DNA from: Myxococcus virescens
Lineage (GTDB): Bacteria; Myxococcota; Myxococcia; Myxococcales; Myxococcaceae
Reading direction: 5' to 3'
DNA length: 61,964 nt
Assembly (NCBI RefSeq): GCF_900101905.1
Contig: NZ_FNAJ01000026.1
Coordinates: 1 to 61,964, forward strand
Shown here: positions 33,818-43,765 of the stretch, in pieces
Position numbering within the stretch: the stretch's first letter is position 1
How the letters are laid out: each line of letters begins with the position of its first letter
Position numbers and translations under genes: made by a program
Notes under the pieces: generated by a model
What the model saw: only the letters and a program-made list of their open reading frames with translations
Told to the model about the DNA's origin: nothing
Databases searched by the model: none

Positions 33818-34705
33818 CTACTTCGCCCCGCGCGCGGGCTTCGCCTGGGCCTTGGCCGCGGTGCCACCTGCGACCGCGCGCTGGACGGCGGCGGCCGGCG
33901 TGCGCTTGGAGGGCAGGTCCGGCATGAGGAGCACCTCGATGCGCCGGTTGCGCGCGCGGCCCTGCGGGGTCGCGTTGGTGGACACCGGCCGCATCTGCCC
34001 GTAGCCCGCCGCCACCAGCCGACGCGCGGGCACGCCGCCAGTGTCCTGGAGGAAGCGCACCACGTTCACCGCGCGCGCCACGGACAGCTCCCAGTTGGAC
34101 GGGAAGGTGCTCTGCAGCTTCTGCGACGGGGGCGAGTCATCCGTGTGGCCCGACACCTGGATGGACTTGTCCTCCACCTTGGCCAGCACGCTGCCCAGCC
34201 GCGTCAGCACCTCCTGGCCGCGCGCGCTGATGCTCGCGTCGCCGGAGTCGAACAGCACCTTGTCCACCAGGTCCACCTGGATGCGGCCCTCGGCCTGGGA
34301 CAGGCGGATGGCGCCATCGGCGATCTCCGCCTTCATCTTGTCCTGCAGGTCGTCGTAGGTGGCCTTCAGCTTCGCCAGCTCCGCCTCCTGCTCCTGCACC
34401 GTCTGGCTGAGCTGTTCCTTCTCCGAGCTGAGCTGCTCTTTCTCCGTGGCGAGCTGGGTGCGCTCGGCTTCCAGCGCCGCCAACTTCTGCTCCAGCTGCA
34501 GCCGCGCGGCCTCCGCGTCACGCGCCCGCGTGGCGGCCTCCACCGCGGACTGGCGGGACTGCTCCGCCAATGCCTCGGCCTGGCTCGTTCCGCGGTGCGC
34601 CAGATACATCACGCCGCCCGACATCAGCACCACCAACGCCGTCACCAGCCAGGGCACCCAGGGTCGTCCGTGCTGTGCCTGGCCGTGTTGCGTGGACTCC
34701 GTCAT
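33818..34705 (-). CDS. OmpA/MotB-domain protein with membrane anchor and coiled coil
   Basis: A 295-residue protein: an N-terminal transmembrane helix (WLVTALVVLMSGGVMYLAH, about 18-36), a long coiled coil (AEALAEQSRQSAVEAATRARDAEAARLQLEQKLAALEAERTQLATEKEQLSSEKEQL), then an OmpA-like peptidoglycan-binding domain at about 145-265 (DKVLFDSGDASISARGQEVLTRLGSVL, VSGHTDDSPPSQ, NWELSVARAVNVVRFL, GYGQMRP, NRRIEVLLMP). It should anchor the inner membrane to peptidoglycan. The C-terminal tail is Lys/Ala-rich. ATG 34705 has a GGGAGG ribosome binding site. No MotA or Tol partner is adjacent. Confidence 0.9.
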   Translation of the reverse strand: MTESTQHGQAQHGRPWVPWLVTALVVLMSGGVMYLAHRGTSQAEALAEQSRQSAVEAATRARDAEAARLQLEQKLAALEAERTQLATEKEQLSSEKEQLSQTVQEQEAELAKLKATYDDLQDKMKAEIADGAIRLSQAEGRIQVDLVDKVLFDSGDASISARGQEVLTRLGSVLAKVEDKSIQVSGHTDDSPPSQKLQSTFPSNWELSVARAVNVVRFLQDTGGVPARRLVAAGYGQMRPVSTNATPQGRARNRRIEVLLMPDLPSKRTPAAAVQRAVAGGTAAKAQAKPARGAK

Positions 34706-35217
34706 GTCGCGACCTCCCGAGTGGCTGAACGGAGGGCACCGTAGCCAGACGCCCAGGGTGTGCCTCAAGGCGCCCCAGTGTGCGCAGGTGTCTGGCGGTG
34801 CAAGGTTGCAGCGGTGTCAGAAGGGCGCGCTCCGCTTCGCACGCCGCGTCCGGAGGACACGGCCTGGGAGCGGAAGTCCGCGCCGGAGCTGGTGCACCTG
34901 GCGGCGAGGATGGCCACGTTGAGCGCGGGGAGGCATCCGCCATGGCGCTCCAGGGCGACCCCGGTTCCGTCCCGGAGCCCTTCTGCGGCTTCGAAATTCC
35001 TGCGGGAGCCCCACGACAGGGCACGGCGTTTCGGATGACGGATAGGGGACGGAGCGCCTGGCTGGATGCTCATCCAGCGAACACCCGTCCGGAGTGACTG
35101 GCGTCTGGCTGACGGCTGGGACCCAGGGGTGGGCTGCAATCCCACGCGGACGCCACAGCCTTTGAGAGGAGGCCCCCGGGCCTGCGGCGTTCATTCATGG
35201 GGGCGGAGGAGGCTGGC
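34706..35217. other. Intergenic region of 512 bp without a convincing gene
   Basis: It separates two divergent genes (OmpA-like and MobA-like) and must carry both promoters. Several open frames cross it but none has a conserved-looking protein, a good start or non-shadow codon use. I see no RNA gene or strong repeat. Confidence 0.5.
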
Positions 35218-35907
35218 ATGAAGGCAGTGGCGATCATCCTCGCTGCGGGTGAGGCCCGGCGGATGGGCCACCCCAAGGCGCTTATCGAGCACGAGGGAGG
35301 CAAGAGCTTCCTCCAGTCCCTGGCATCCACCTTTGGCAAGGCGGGTTCCATGGTGCTTGGCGTGGTGGGGAAGGACTCCGAGGCGGTGCGCGAGCAGCAT
35401 CCGGGGATGGAGCTGGTGGAAGCGGAGCGGTGGCAGGAAGGGCCCCTCCTGTCGATAAAGGCGGGGCTGGACGCCGCGCTGGAGGCGGGCGCGGACGTGG
35501 TGTTGCTGCATCCGGTGGACATGCCGGCGCTGCGCGCGTCCACGCTCAAGTCGCTCCTGAAGATGGCGGGGGACGCGGATGAGCTGCTGCGCCCGGAGTT
35601 CGAGGGCGCGCCCGGCTGGCCACTGGTGCTCTCACGGAGTGGGGCGGAGCGGCTGCGCGCCGCGGAGGGCCAGCAGCTGGAGCCCGCGCTGGCGACGATG
35701 AAGGTGCGCCGCGTGCCGGTGAAGGACCCGGGCGTGGTGGTGAACATCAACACGCCGGAGACGTACGAGCGCCTGTTCGGCACGCAGCCGCGGCTGGCGC
35801 CTCCGCCCAAGCGGCGCGGCGCCAAGCGTGGCACCGCGCCTGCGACGTCCAACGTGGCGGAGCTGGGCGGTGGTTCGGCGCCCATGGCCGCGGCGTCCGA
35901 GGAGTAG
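35218..35907 (+). CDS. MobA-like NTP transferase (molybdenum cofactor cytidylyltransferase type)
   Basis: A 229-residue nucleotidyltransferase with the signature AIILAAGEARRMGHPKALIEHEG at the N-terminus, AERWQEGPLLSIKAGLDAA, VVLLHPVDMPALRASTL (metal-binding Asp) and VVVNINTPETYERLF. This is the MocA/MobA-like group that adds CMP or GMP to molybdopterin, or activates other phosphates; the residue pattern cannot decide. The last 40 residues are a Pro/Arg-rich tail not found in the family core. ATG 35218 has a GGAGGAGG ribosome binding site; ATG 35197 is upstream of that site. No xanthine dehydrogenase genes are adjacent. Confidence 0.83.
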   Translation: MKAVAIILAAGEARRMGHPKALIEHEGGKSFLQSLASTFGKAGSMVLGVVGKDSEAVREQHPGMELVEAERWQEGPLLSIKAGLDAALEAGADVVLLHPVDMPALRASTLKSLLKMAGDADELLRPEFEGAPGWPLVLSRSGAERLRAAEGQQLEPALATMKVRRVPVKDPGVVVNINTPETYERLFGTQPRLAPPPKRRGAKRGTAPATSNVAELGGGSAPMAAASEE

Positions 35908-35971
35908 CGCGCGACGGGCGGCTGGCTGGGGCCCGTGAGAGAGGGGGCTCCGGCCAGCACCACCCGAGGCG

Positions 35972-36907
35972 TCAGAACGTGAGGCCCAGCCCCAGGTACG
36001 GGCCGGTGAGCCGTTCGATTTGCTTCTCCCCGGTCGTGTGCCCGGCGTCGTTGAGGTAGAGGGCCCGCCAGCCGCCGCGCAGGTGGAGCGAACCCACGTG
36101 CACGGCCAGGCCGGCCTGGGCATCCACCTGACGGTGCGGGAAGGGCACCGCCTGGATGCGGGCCTCGAGGTCCACCGGCGAGGAGCCGATGCAGGCCTCC
36201 ACGGACGCGGCGAAGCTGGGGCCCACGAAGAGGATGTCCGGCGCATGCGCGCTGGCGACGCCGCCCTCCAGTCGCAGCCGGCCCCGCTCCCCCGCCCACA
36301 GCGCCGCGGAGGCGTGCGCGCTCAGCAGGGTGATGCGGTCGGTGGCATCCGAGCCATCCATCGCGGGCAGCGACATGCCGGTGATGCGCGCGTCCAGGCC
36401 CAGATGGCGGCCATCCATGGCCATGAAGAGCCCCATGGCCCCGGCGTCGCCCAGCAAGTCTCCCTGCACGCCCATGCGCACCAGCAGCGGCACCGTGTCC
36501 TCGGGCTCGCGCACCACCCGCTGGGCGGGCCGCGCGGCGGCAAAGCCCGGGTGGGTTGCGCCGATGACGGCCCCCGCGACGATGGCGGCCGGTGGTGGCC
36601 GGCGCACGCGCATGGCGCGCCGCCGGGGCGCGTCGTCACCCCGGGGCGTGCGCTCGCGGCCAACGGCGGAGGCCGGGTGCGTGCGGCGGTTGCCATGCGA
36701 GCCCTCGTGGGGCTGGCCAATGGCGGACGCGGGATGGGCTCGGGCGCCGCGTGACTCCTGGGATGAAGAGGCCTGGCGGGACGTGCTCCGTGACGAGGAC
36801 GAAGACGAGGCGGTGTCTCGCTTGCCGAAGCGCGCCTGCGCGGGGAAGGTGCCCAGCAGGGCACAGACCGCGAGCGCGGCGCACAGCACGGCCTTGGATG
36901 CGGGCAA
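35972..36907 (-). CDS. Exported protein, paralogue A of the response-regulator island
   Basis: A predicted 311-residue exported protein starting at an in-frame TTG (36907) that has GAGGAG 7 bases upstream. The signal peptide LPASKAVLCAALAVCALLGTFPAQA is followed by RFGKR, a Ser/Arg-rich low-complexity linker with HPASAIG and HPASAVG, and a C-terminal domain of about 170 residues. That domain matches the protein at 37690-38550: VRMGVQGDLLGDAGAMGLFMAMDGRHLGLDARITGMSLP, ASAHAPDILFVGPSFAASVEACI, VPFPHRQVDAQAGLAVHVGSLHLRGGWRALYLNDAGH, GPYLGLGLTF. The ending GLGLTF suggests an outer-membrane beta-barrel strand. Function unknown. Confidence 0.78.
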   Translation of the reverse strand: MPASKAVLCAALAVCALLGTFPAQARFGKRDTASSSSSSRSTSRQASSSQESRGARAHPASAIGQPHEGSHGNRRTHPASAVGRERTPRGDDAPRRRAMRVRRPPPAAIVAGAVIGATHPGFAAARPAQRVVREPEDTVPLLVRMGVQGDLLGDAGAMGLFMAMDGRHLGLDARITGMSLPAMDGSDATDRITLLSAHASAALWAGERGRLRLEGGVASAHAPDILFVGPSFAASVEACIGSSPVDLEARIQAVPFPHRQVDAQAGLAVHVGSLHLRGGWRALYLNDAGHTTGEKQIERLTGPYLGLGLTF

Positions 36908-37240
36908 GGTCCACTCCTCGTGGGGATTTCGGGGGCGGGCGGATTCAACCGACTTCCCTCCCCAGGGACCATGGGCCTCCAGGCGCGAGGAGTCGTCCAC
37001 CAGCGTGTGCTGTGTGGCGCCCGACACCGCGCTGGTTCGTCGTCGCTGCGAATGCCACCCGGTGGAAGCTCGCGCCGCGCGCCTGTGCAGGGGGCTGTTT
37101 GGCTCGCGGGCCCGGAGGGGCCGCGGCGGCCTTTGGCGTGCTGTAATATCTGCATGCGCGGGCCCGGCAGATGCTCATGCTTTGACAGTGAGCGGAATGC
37201 GGCGAAGTCGCTCGTGCCTGGGCGCGAAGGAGGGACTAGG
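36908..37240. other. Intergenic region between paralogue A and the response regulator
   Basis: The 333 bp carry the divergent promoters. Near 37142-37175 the DNA is less GC-rich and holds a 6-bp inverted repeat (atctgc 37148-37153, gcagat 37167-37172). I see no gene here; open frames that cross it are shadows. Confidence 0.4.
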
Positions 37241-37645
37241 GTGCCGGGTGTGACTCATCCCGTGGTGCAGCCGCAGGTCCTGATTGTGGAGGATGACCCG
37301 GACGTTCGGGGGGCCATGGCGGAAGCGCTGCATGACGAGGGCTTCGAGGTGTCCATGGCCATCAACGCCGTGGAGGCGCTTCGCGTGCTCGCGGCGCTGG
37401 AGTCCGCCTGTCTGGTGCTGCTCGACTGGGAGATTCCGCGCGTGGACGGGCGAGGTCTGCTCGAGCGGCTGCGGTCCGATGAGCGCTTCGCCGGGACGCG
37501 GGTGGTGGTGATGACGGCGGAGGCCGGGCCGTTGCCGTCTGGCGCGGTGGGGGTGTTGCGCAAGCCCGTGAGACTGGAGATGCTGCTGGAGGCGACGCGG
37601 CGGCACTGCCCGGTGGCCAGCGGCGCGGTGAAGACGCCCGCGTGA
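37241..37645 (+). CDS. Single-domain response regulator
   Basis: A 134-residue receiver domain without output domain: acidic pair in VLIVEDDPDVRG, phospho-acceptor Asp in LVLLDWEIPRVDG, the switch Thr in VVVMTAEAGP, and the invariant Lys in VGVLRKPVRLEMLL. All residues needed for phosphorylation are present. GTG 37241 follows AAGGAGG by 7 bases and is preferred to GTG 37250. It lies between two paralogous exported proteins and no kinase gene is adjacent, so its partner is encoded elsewhere. Confidence 0.88.
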   Translation: MPGVTHPVVQPQVLIVEDDPDVRGAMAEALHDEGFEVSMAINAVEALRVLAALESACLVLLDWEIPRVDGRGLLERLRSDERFAGTRVVVMTAEAGPLPSGAVGVLRKPVRLEMLLEATRRHCPVASGAVKTPA

Positions 37646-37671
37646 GCGCGGGCTGCGCGCGGACGCGGGCG
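37635..37671. terminator. GC-rich hairpin after the response regulator
   Basis: Perfect 9-base arms (37635-37643 and 37663-37671) around a further GC-rich inner loop. It overlaps the last codons of the response regulator and lies just before the stop of the convergent paralogue B. Confidence 0.55.
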
Positions 37672-37689
37672 TGAGGACTTCCGCGGACG

Positions 37690-38550
37690 TCAGTAGGTGA
37701 GGCCCAGGCCCAGGAAGGGGCCGTGGAAGGTGTCGACGTGGGAGACGCCATCCACGTAGCCGGCGTCGTCCAGCACCATGCCGCGGTAGCCGCCGCGCAG
37801 CACCACCGCGCCCAGCTTCAACGCCAGTGCGGCGTTCGCGTCCACCTGCCGGTAGGGGAAGGGCGTCACCTGCAGGCGCGCCTCCAGGTCCAGGGGGCCG
37901 GCGATGCAGGCCTCCAGGGAGGCGCCGAAGCTGGGGCCGACGAAGGTGATGTCCGGCGCGTGGGCCGTGCTGACACCGGCCTCCGCGCGCAGGCGGGCAC
38001 GCTCGTGGGAGATGAGCGCCCAGGTGAGGTGCGACTGCGTCAGGGTGATGGAATCCGAACCGCTCGTCCCGTCATCCGTAGGCAGGCCCAGGCCCGTCAG
38101 CCGCAGGTCCACGCCGAAGCGCCGGCCTTCCAGCCCGAGGAACAGGTCGGCGCCGCCGCCCCCTTCGTTGAGCGGCCCTCCCTGGATGCCCACGCGGAAG
38201 GACAGCGCCGCCGCGTGGCGCTCTCCGCGCAGCTCCGGCGACACGCCCATCCGGTGGTTGCCGGTGATGAAGAGGTAGGAGAGCCAGCTCACCGTCGCCG
38301 TGCTCGAGCCGCCACTCACGTGCCGCCGGTTGCTCGAGGAGCGCCGCCGGGAGGAGCGGCGGGGCGCGTCGTCGTCATCGTCGTCGTCCGAGCCGATGGC
38401 GGAGGCCCCGTGCTCCTTGTCATCCCTGTCCCGGTTCGAGTCGCTCTGGGACGGCCGCGAGCGCTTGCCGAAGCGGGCCTCCGCCGCCGTGGGACCCAGG
38501 CCCAGCGCGAGCGCGAGAAGGGCACACAGCAGGGTCCGGATTGGGAACAC
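37690..38550 (-). CDS. Exported protein, paralogue B of the response-regulator island
   Basis: A 286-residue exported protein with signal peptide MFPIRTLLCALLALALGLGPTAAEA and the same RFGKR start of the mature part as paralogue A. It continues with an Asp-rich and Ser/Arg-rich linker (GASAIGSDDDDDDDAPRR) and the shared C-terminal domain: FRVGIQGGPLNEGGGGADLFLGLEGRRFGVDLRLTGLGLP, VSTAHAPDITFVGPSFGASLEACI, VTPFPYRQVDANAALALKLGAVVLRGGYRGMVLDDAGY, GPFLGLGLTY. Periodic hydrophobic strands and the terminal aromatic residue suggest an outer-membrane barrel. Function unknown; no family recalled. Confidence 0.82.
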   Translation of the reverse strand: MFPIRTLLCALLALALGLGPTAAEARFGKRSRPSQSDSNRDRDDKEHGASAIGSDDDDDDDAPRRSSRRRSSSNRRHVSGGSSTATVSWLSYLFITGNHRMGVSPELRGERHAAALSFRVGIQGGPLNEGGGGADLFLGLEGRRFGVDLRLTGLGLPTDDGTSGSDSITLTQSHLTWALISHERARLRAEAGVSTAHAPDITFVGPSFGASLEACIAGPLDLEARLQVTPFPYRQVDANAALALKLGAVVLRGGYRGMVLDDAGYVDGVSHVDTFHGPFLGLGLTY

Positions 38551-38629
38551 GGGTCAGCTCCTGACGATGGGCCGGGGATGCGGCCGCCGGAGACCTGGAC
38601 GCCTGGCGGCCTGCTTTATTCAATTCGCC

Positions 38630-40141
38630 TCACTGTTGCGGTGGTGCCGGGCAGTACTTGGGGTTGTTCAGGCACGCGTCCGTCTGGAGGCACTGGCCCG
38701 GGGACTTCTTGAGCTTGCACGTGTCCGAGCACTTGGGAGGGAGCTCGGAGTAGTCACACGTCACCCCGCAGGTGGTCTGCTCCTTGGGGGAAGTCGCTTC
38801 GCAGGGCGAGCGCAGGTACACGGTGATGGGCTCGGGGTGCTGGACGCCGGCCTCGTCCATGCAACCCTCGAAGTCGCCGTCCCCCCACACCGCGGTGCCG
38901 TCGTTCACCTTGCAGCGGGCGGGGCGGGGGTTGTAGCTGCCCGGCTCGCATGGGCCCGCCGCGCGGGCCATGCAGCCGGCGATGCGCTCACCGCCGATGT
39001 CGGCGTTGGCGCAGATGCGCGAGCGCAGGTGGCTGTCGCCGTCCACCCAGTCCCGGCCGTGGCAGGCGTGGACGTTGTCATGGACCACGCCCTTGAAGCG
39101 CAGGTTGACGAGCTTGGGCTGGAGGGTGTCCTGATTGAGGACGACCTCCACCGTCAGGCCGCGCGAGTCGAACATGTTCCCGTAGAAGGCGCCCTCCCGG
39201 AACGTGTACGCGCCGAAGGGCCCGGCCGGGTAGGTGCCGGAGGTGGCCACCGGGGCCACCCACGAGCCCGGAATCGCGGCGCGGCTGTAGGGCGCGGACA
39301 TGACGCTGTATCGGCCGCTCGCGGGGCACTTGAACTCGACGCTGGGCTCGATTCCGCCGCAGGGGTTGCCGAGCGTGTCCGCCAGACGGTCCTCCCAGGC
39401 GCAGCCCCGCGGGTCCTCGCACACGCGCAGCACCCGGTCTCCGAAGATGCGGCCCAGCTGGCCCGTGCACGTGGCCGGGTGGGGCGCGCCCGCGGCCACC
39501 GTCACCTTGTCGCCCGGGTTGCAGGTGCCCACGTTCTCCCCCAGCCAGCCGCACTCGGCATGGAGCCCCGCCTCACCCGACGCGCAGGGCAGGAACATGG
39601 GGCTCCACTCCTGGCGGGCGCCCGAGGGGTTGAAGCGCCGGGGCTCGCTCGGGTCCTCGCCGCGCATGGACACCATCACGCGGCGGCCGAAGGCGTTGTT
39701 GCGCGCCAGGAGACAGGCCGTCACGTAGCCCAGGCAGGCCTGGCTCGGCTTGTCCTTCTCCCACTCGGGGCACAGCCCCACCTCGCCCTTGAAGGTGTAC
39801 GTGTCGCCGGCGCGGCTGGTCCACTCCACGGCGGCGCCGGGCGGCAGCGCGCACTCGGTGAGGTACGCCATCACGTTCCGGGCAGGGGGGTGCTCCAGCG
39901 CGTGCTTGAGCCGGCCGTCGAAGACGAACGTCTCCGAGTGCAGCGGCATCTCGGTGAGGGCGTCCAGTGCGGCCCGGTTGCTGGTGAGCGCGTTGAAGGC
40001 CAGCTCCTCGGCGCGGAGCGAGTTCAGGATGCGGATGCCGGGCTCCGCCCGGGCCGGGGCTTGGGGAAGCAGCAGCGCGGTCAGGAACAGGAGCGCGGCC
40101 CGCAGGGAGCGCGAGGAGGGGCGAAGCGCGAAGGGCGACAT
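38630..40141 (-). CDS. Cys-rich exported protein of unknown function
   Basis: A 503-residue protein with a signal peptide (LRAALLFLTALLLPQAPARA). The mature part has about 25 Cys residues, suggesting disulphides: ECGWLGENVGTCNPGDKVTV, LRVCEDPRGCAWEDRL, HDNVHACHGRDWVDGDSHLRSRICANADIGGERIAGCMARAAG, CGVTCDYSELPPKCSDTCKLKKSPGQC. I recognise no catalytic domain; the CHGRDW segment is not a heme motif. ATG 40141 gives the signal peptide; the frame is open to 40294. Probably secreted or surface-exposed. Confidence 0.75.
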   Translation of the reverse strand: MSPFALRPSSRSLRAALLFLTALLLPQAPARAEPGIRILNSLRAEELAFNALTSNRAALDALTEMPLHSETFVFDGRLKHALEHPPARNVMAYLTECALPPGAAVEWTSRAGDTYTFKGEVGLCPEWEKDKPSQACLGYVTACLLARNNAFGRRVMVSMRGEDPSEPRRFNPSGARQEWSPMFLPCASGEAGLHAECGWLGENVGTCNPGDKVTVAAGAPHPATCTGQLGRIFGDRVLRVCEDPRGCAWEDRLADTLGNPCGGIEPSVEFKCPASGRYSVMSAPYSRAAIPGSWVAPVATSGTYPAGPFGAYTFREGAFYGNMFDSRGLTVEVVLNQDTLQPKLVNLRFKGVVHDNVHACHGRDWVDGDSHLRSRICANADIGGERIAGCMARAAGPCEPGSYNPRPARCKVNDGTAVWGDGDFEGCMDEAGVQHPEPITVYLRSPCEATSPKEQTTCGVTCDYSELPPKCSDTCKLKKSPGQCLQTDACLNNPKYCPAPPQQ

Positions 40142-40258
40142 GGAGCGTGGACCTCGGAGCGAAAAGGGACTCGGTGGCTCCGGCGGTAGCACGTCGCGGG
40201 CCGGACACTCTGGCCCGCGGTTTCGCGGGGTTGGCGGTGGGCCCTGTTGCCTGGGGGG

Positions 40259-40281
40259 CCACACCCTCTCAGGGGGTGTGG
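40259..40281 (-). terminator. Hairpin terminator after the coiled-coil gene
   Basis: Perfect 8-base arms (40259-40266 and 40274-40281) with a 7-base loop, 20-42 bases downstream of the stop codon of the minus-strand gene at 40301. Confidence 0.6.
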
Positions 40282-40300
40282 ACGTGGGGGCCACGCGCCG

Positions 40301-40672
40301 TCAGCGCCGGCCCTGCTTCTTGGCCTTGGCCAGGCGCCGGGGTTCGGGCTTGCCCGGCGCGGGCGGCGGCTGGAGCGCCGTGGTGCACGCGGCGGTGGCC
40401 GTCACCGCGGCGGCATAGGCGGCGTGGTGCTGCTGCTCCAGCGTGCGCAGCCGGCGCGACATGGCCTCGCGCAGGGCCTGGAGCTCGGCCACGCGGGCCT
40501 CGGACTCGGCCGCCTCGCGTGTCAGCGCGTCGTTGCGTTCCACCAGGGCGGAGATGGAGCGCGAACCCGCCCAGGCCCCTGTCGTGGCGAGCAGCACCGC
40601 GCTCACCAGCAGGCCCCATGGCAGCCACGCCCGGCGCGGGGGCGCCGACTCGTTTCGCTGCATCGCTTCCAT
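40301..40672 (-). CDS. Hypothetical membrane-anchored coiled-coil protein
   Basis: A 123-residue protein with one transmembrane helix (RRAWLPWGLLVSAVLLATTGAWAG), a short coiled coil (LVERNDALTREAAESEARVAELQALREAMSRRLRTLEQQ) and a Lys/Arg-rich tail. No family recognised. It is probably anchored in the inner membrane. ATG 40672 and ATG 40663 are both possible starts. A hairpin follows its stop. Confidence 0.6.
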   Translation of the reverse strand: MEAMQRNESAPPRRAWLPWGLLVSAVLLATTGAWAGSRSISALVERNDALTREAAESEARVAELQALREAMSRRLRTLEQQHHAAYAAAVTATAACTTALQPPPAPGKPEPRRLAKAKKQGRR

Positions 40673-40706
40673 GCCCGTGAGGTTAGCGGCCTGGGCGGGG
40701 TAGGCT

Positions 40707-40870
40707 TCAAGGGGAGGACGTGGGAGCCCGCGGCACCTGGGCCATGGGCAGGCGCAGCATGAAGCGCGCGCCGGGGCCCACGGGAGGCGCTTCCACCGTC
40801 AGCTCGCCGCCGTGGGCGCGGGCCAATCTGGCGGACCTGGGCGGACAGGCCACGGGTGTGGCCTGGGCTG
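40707..40870 (-). pseudogene. Histidine kinase C-terminal remnant
   Basis: On the minus strand the last 40 codons before a stop at 40707 read RLARAHGGELTVEAPP then GARFMLRLP, which is the end of a HATPase_c domain. Just upstream the matching sequence GLSAQVRQI appears in another frame, so a frameshift near 40835 separates the two pieces. Upstream of 40870 no kinase sequence is visible. This is the decayed 3' end of a sensor kinase gene; 40833-41040 otherwise holds nothing I can name. Confidence 0.6.
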
Positions 40871-41040
40871 TGCGTTGGGCCGTTCCGTGGCGGGATGACA
40901 ACCCGGGGTGCAGGGGGAACATCCGCGGGGTGATGCTCATGGGGGCGGTGGCTGCCCGTTGATGCGGGCGGGCTTGATTCGAGGCCCGTGGGTGAGGCCT
41001 CATCCGGCCCCTTTCTTCATCTTCGGGAGCTGGTGGTCTG

Positions 41041-41889
41041 ATGGCGATTGCGTGCGTGGTGCTGGACTTCGACGGAACCTTCACGGACGTGGCGGCGGAG
41101 AGCGCCCCCTTCCTCCGGCATTTCCGGCAGGGCCTGGCGGCGGCGCTTGGCGAGGATTTGGAGGCCGCGTGGGAGGAGGAGGTCGCCGCGTTGCGCGCGG
41201 GCGCGGACGCGCTGGGCTGGGATTTGGGCGGCCGGGTGGTGGCGCCCGCCACGGCGGACCCGTACCTGACGGCCACCTGCGCGGCCCACCGTCTCATGCA
41301 GCGCTTCGGGCAGGGCCAGGACGAGGCCCGCCGCTCCGACGTGGTGCAGAAGCTCTACCGCGAGGCCTACGCGCACTCGGCCACGGCCTTCAAGCCGGAG
41401 GCGAAGGAGGTGCTGGAGGCGCTGGTGGCCACGGGCCTGCCGGTGACGGTGGTGACCAACGCGCACACCGACCTGGTGGAGAAGAAGCTGGACCAGCTGG
41501 CGCCCAAGGGGCGCGAGAAGCTGACGGTGTCCGGGGACGCGCGCAAGTTCCTCCTGGACCCGCCGGACGCGGCGGATGCCCGCTTCTCCGCGGTGCCGGA
41601 GACGCAGACGCTGGACGGCGTGCTGCGCCGTCCCGTCTACCTGCGCCGGGGCCGGTACTTCGAGGCCCTCAAGCGCGTCTGGGAGTCCACGGGCACCACG
41701 CCGGAGCAGACGCTGGTGGCCGGTGACATCTACGAGCTGGACCTGGCGCTGCCCGCCGCGCTGGGCGCGCATGTGCAGCTGGTGGCCCGTGACAACGTGC
41801 TGCCCTACGAGCTGAAGGCCATGGAGCTGCTGGGCGCGCGCGGCGGCGTGGACCGCAGCCTGCACGGCGTGCTGCCCCGCCTTCGCTGA
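41041..41889 (+). CDS. HAD-superfamily hydrolase
   Basis: A 282-residue haloacid-dehalogenase-like phosphatase: motif I VVLDFDGTFTD (Asp9, Asp11), motif II VTVVTNAH, and motif IV VAGDIYELDLALPAALG. A helical cap of about 110 residues lies between motifs I and II, larger than in the simplest HAD proteins, so it is a C1-capped enzyme acting on a small phosphorylated metabolite. The substrate cannot be named. Convergent with atpA across a bidirectional terminator. Confidence 0.88.
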   Translation: MAIACVVLDFDGTFTDVAAESAPFLRHFRQGLAAALGEDLEAAWEEEVAALRAGADALGWDLGGRVVAPATADPYLTATCAAHRLMQRFGQGQDEARRSDVVQKLYREAYAHSATAFKPEAKEVLEALVATGLPVTVVTNAHTDLVEKKLDQLAPKGREKLTVSGDARKFLLDPPDAADARFSAVPETQTLDGVLRRPVYLRRGRYFEALKRVWESTGTTPEQTLVAGDIYELDLALPAALGAHVQLVARDNVLPYELKAMELLGARGGVDRSLHGVLPRLR

Positions 41890-41910
41890 AGGCCGGGCCC
41901 GCAAGCACGA

Positions 41911-41943
41911 AGCCCCGCCTCCCGGTGAAGGGAGCGCGGGGCT
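41911..41943. terminator. Bidirectional terminator between HAD hydrolase and atpA
   Basis: Outer arms 41911-41918 and 41936-41943 pair over 8 bases, with an inner 5-bp extension (ctccc/gggag) and one bulged base. It lies 25 bases downstream of the atpA stop, so atpA is the last gene of its transcript. Confidence 0.8.
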
Positions 41944-41967
41944 CGTGGGCTGCCACCGGCGAGGGCG

Positions 41968-43515
<1,548 letters not shown>

Positions 43516-43765
43516 GAGCGTATGCGTCCTTGCGCAGGGGCGGCCGACGTGGAGCAGGCCGCCGAAACCTTGAAGTCGGGGCCCCTTACCACGCACACCC
43601 ACCCGCTGCAATGCGGTCCGCGCCACCCGCCACGGGGTGGGAGAGGACGCCCGTTCAGGGGTGGGACAGGCGGCTGCGCAAAGGCGCTCCAGGCGTGGGC
43701 CAGAATCGCGCCCGGCTACTCTGGCGCATCAGCCGCCGTTGAGGCGGCGCCAGGCACGGAGGCCT

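Noticed and set aside
40720..40962. 80-residue plus-strand frame over the kinase remnant
   Set aside because: It is the antisense reading of a kinase C-terminus and has no ribosome binding site or family resemblance.
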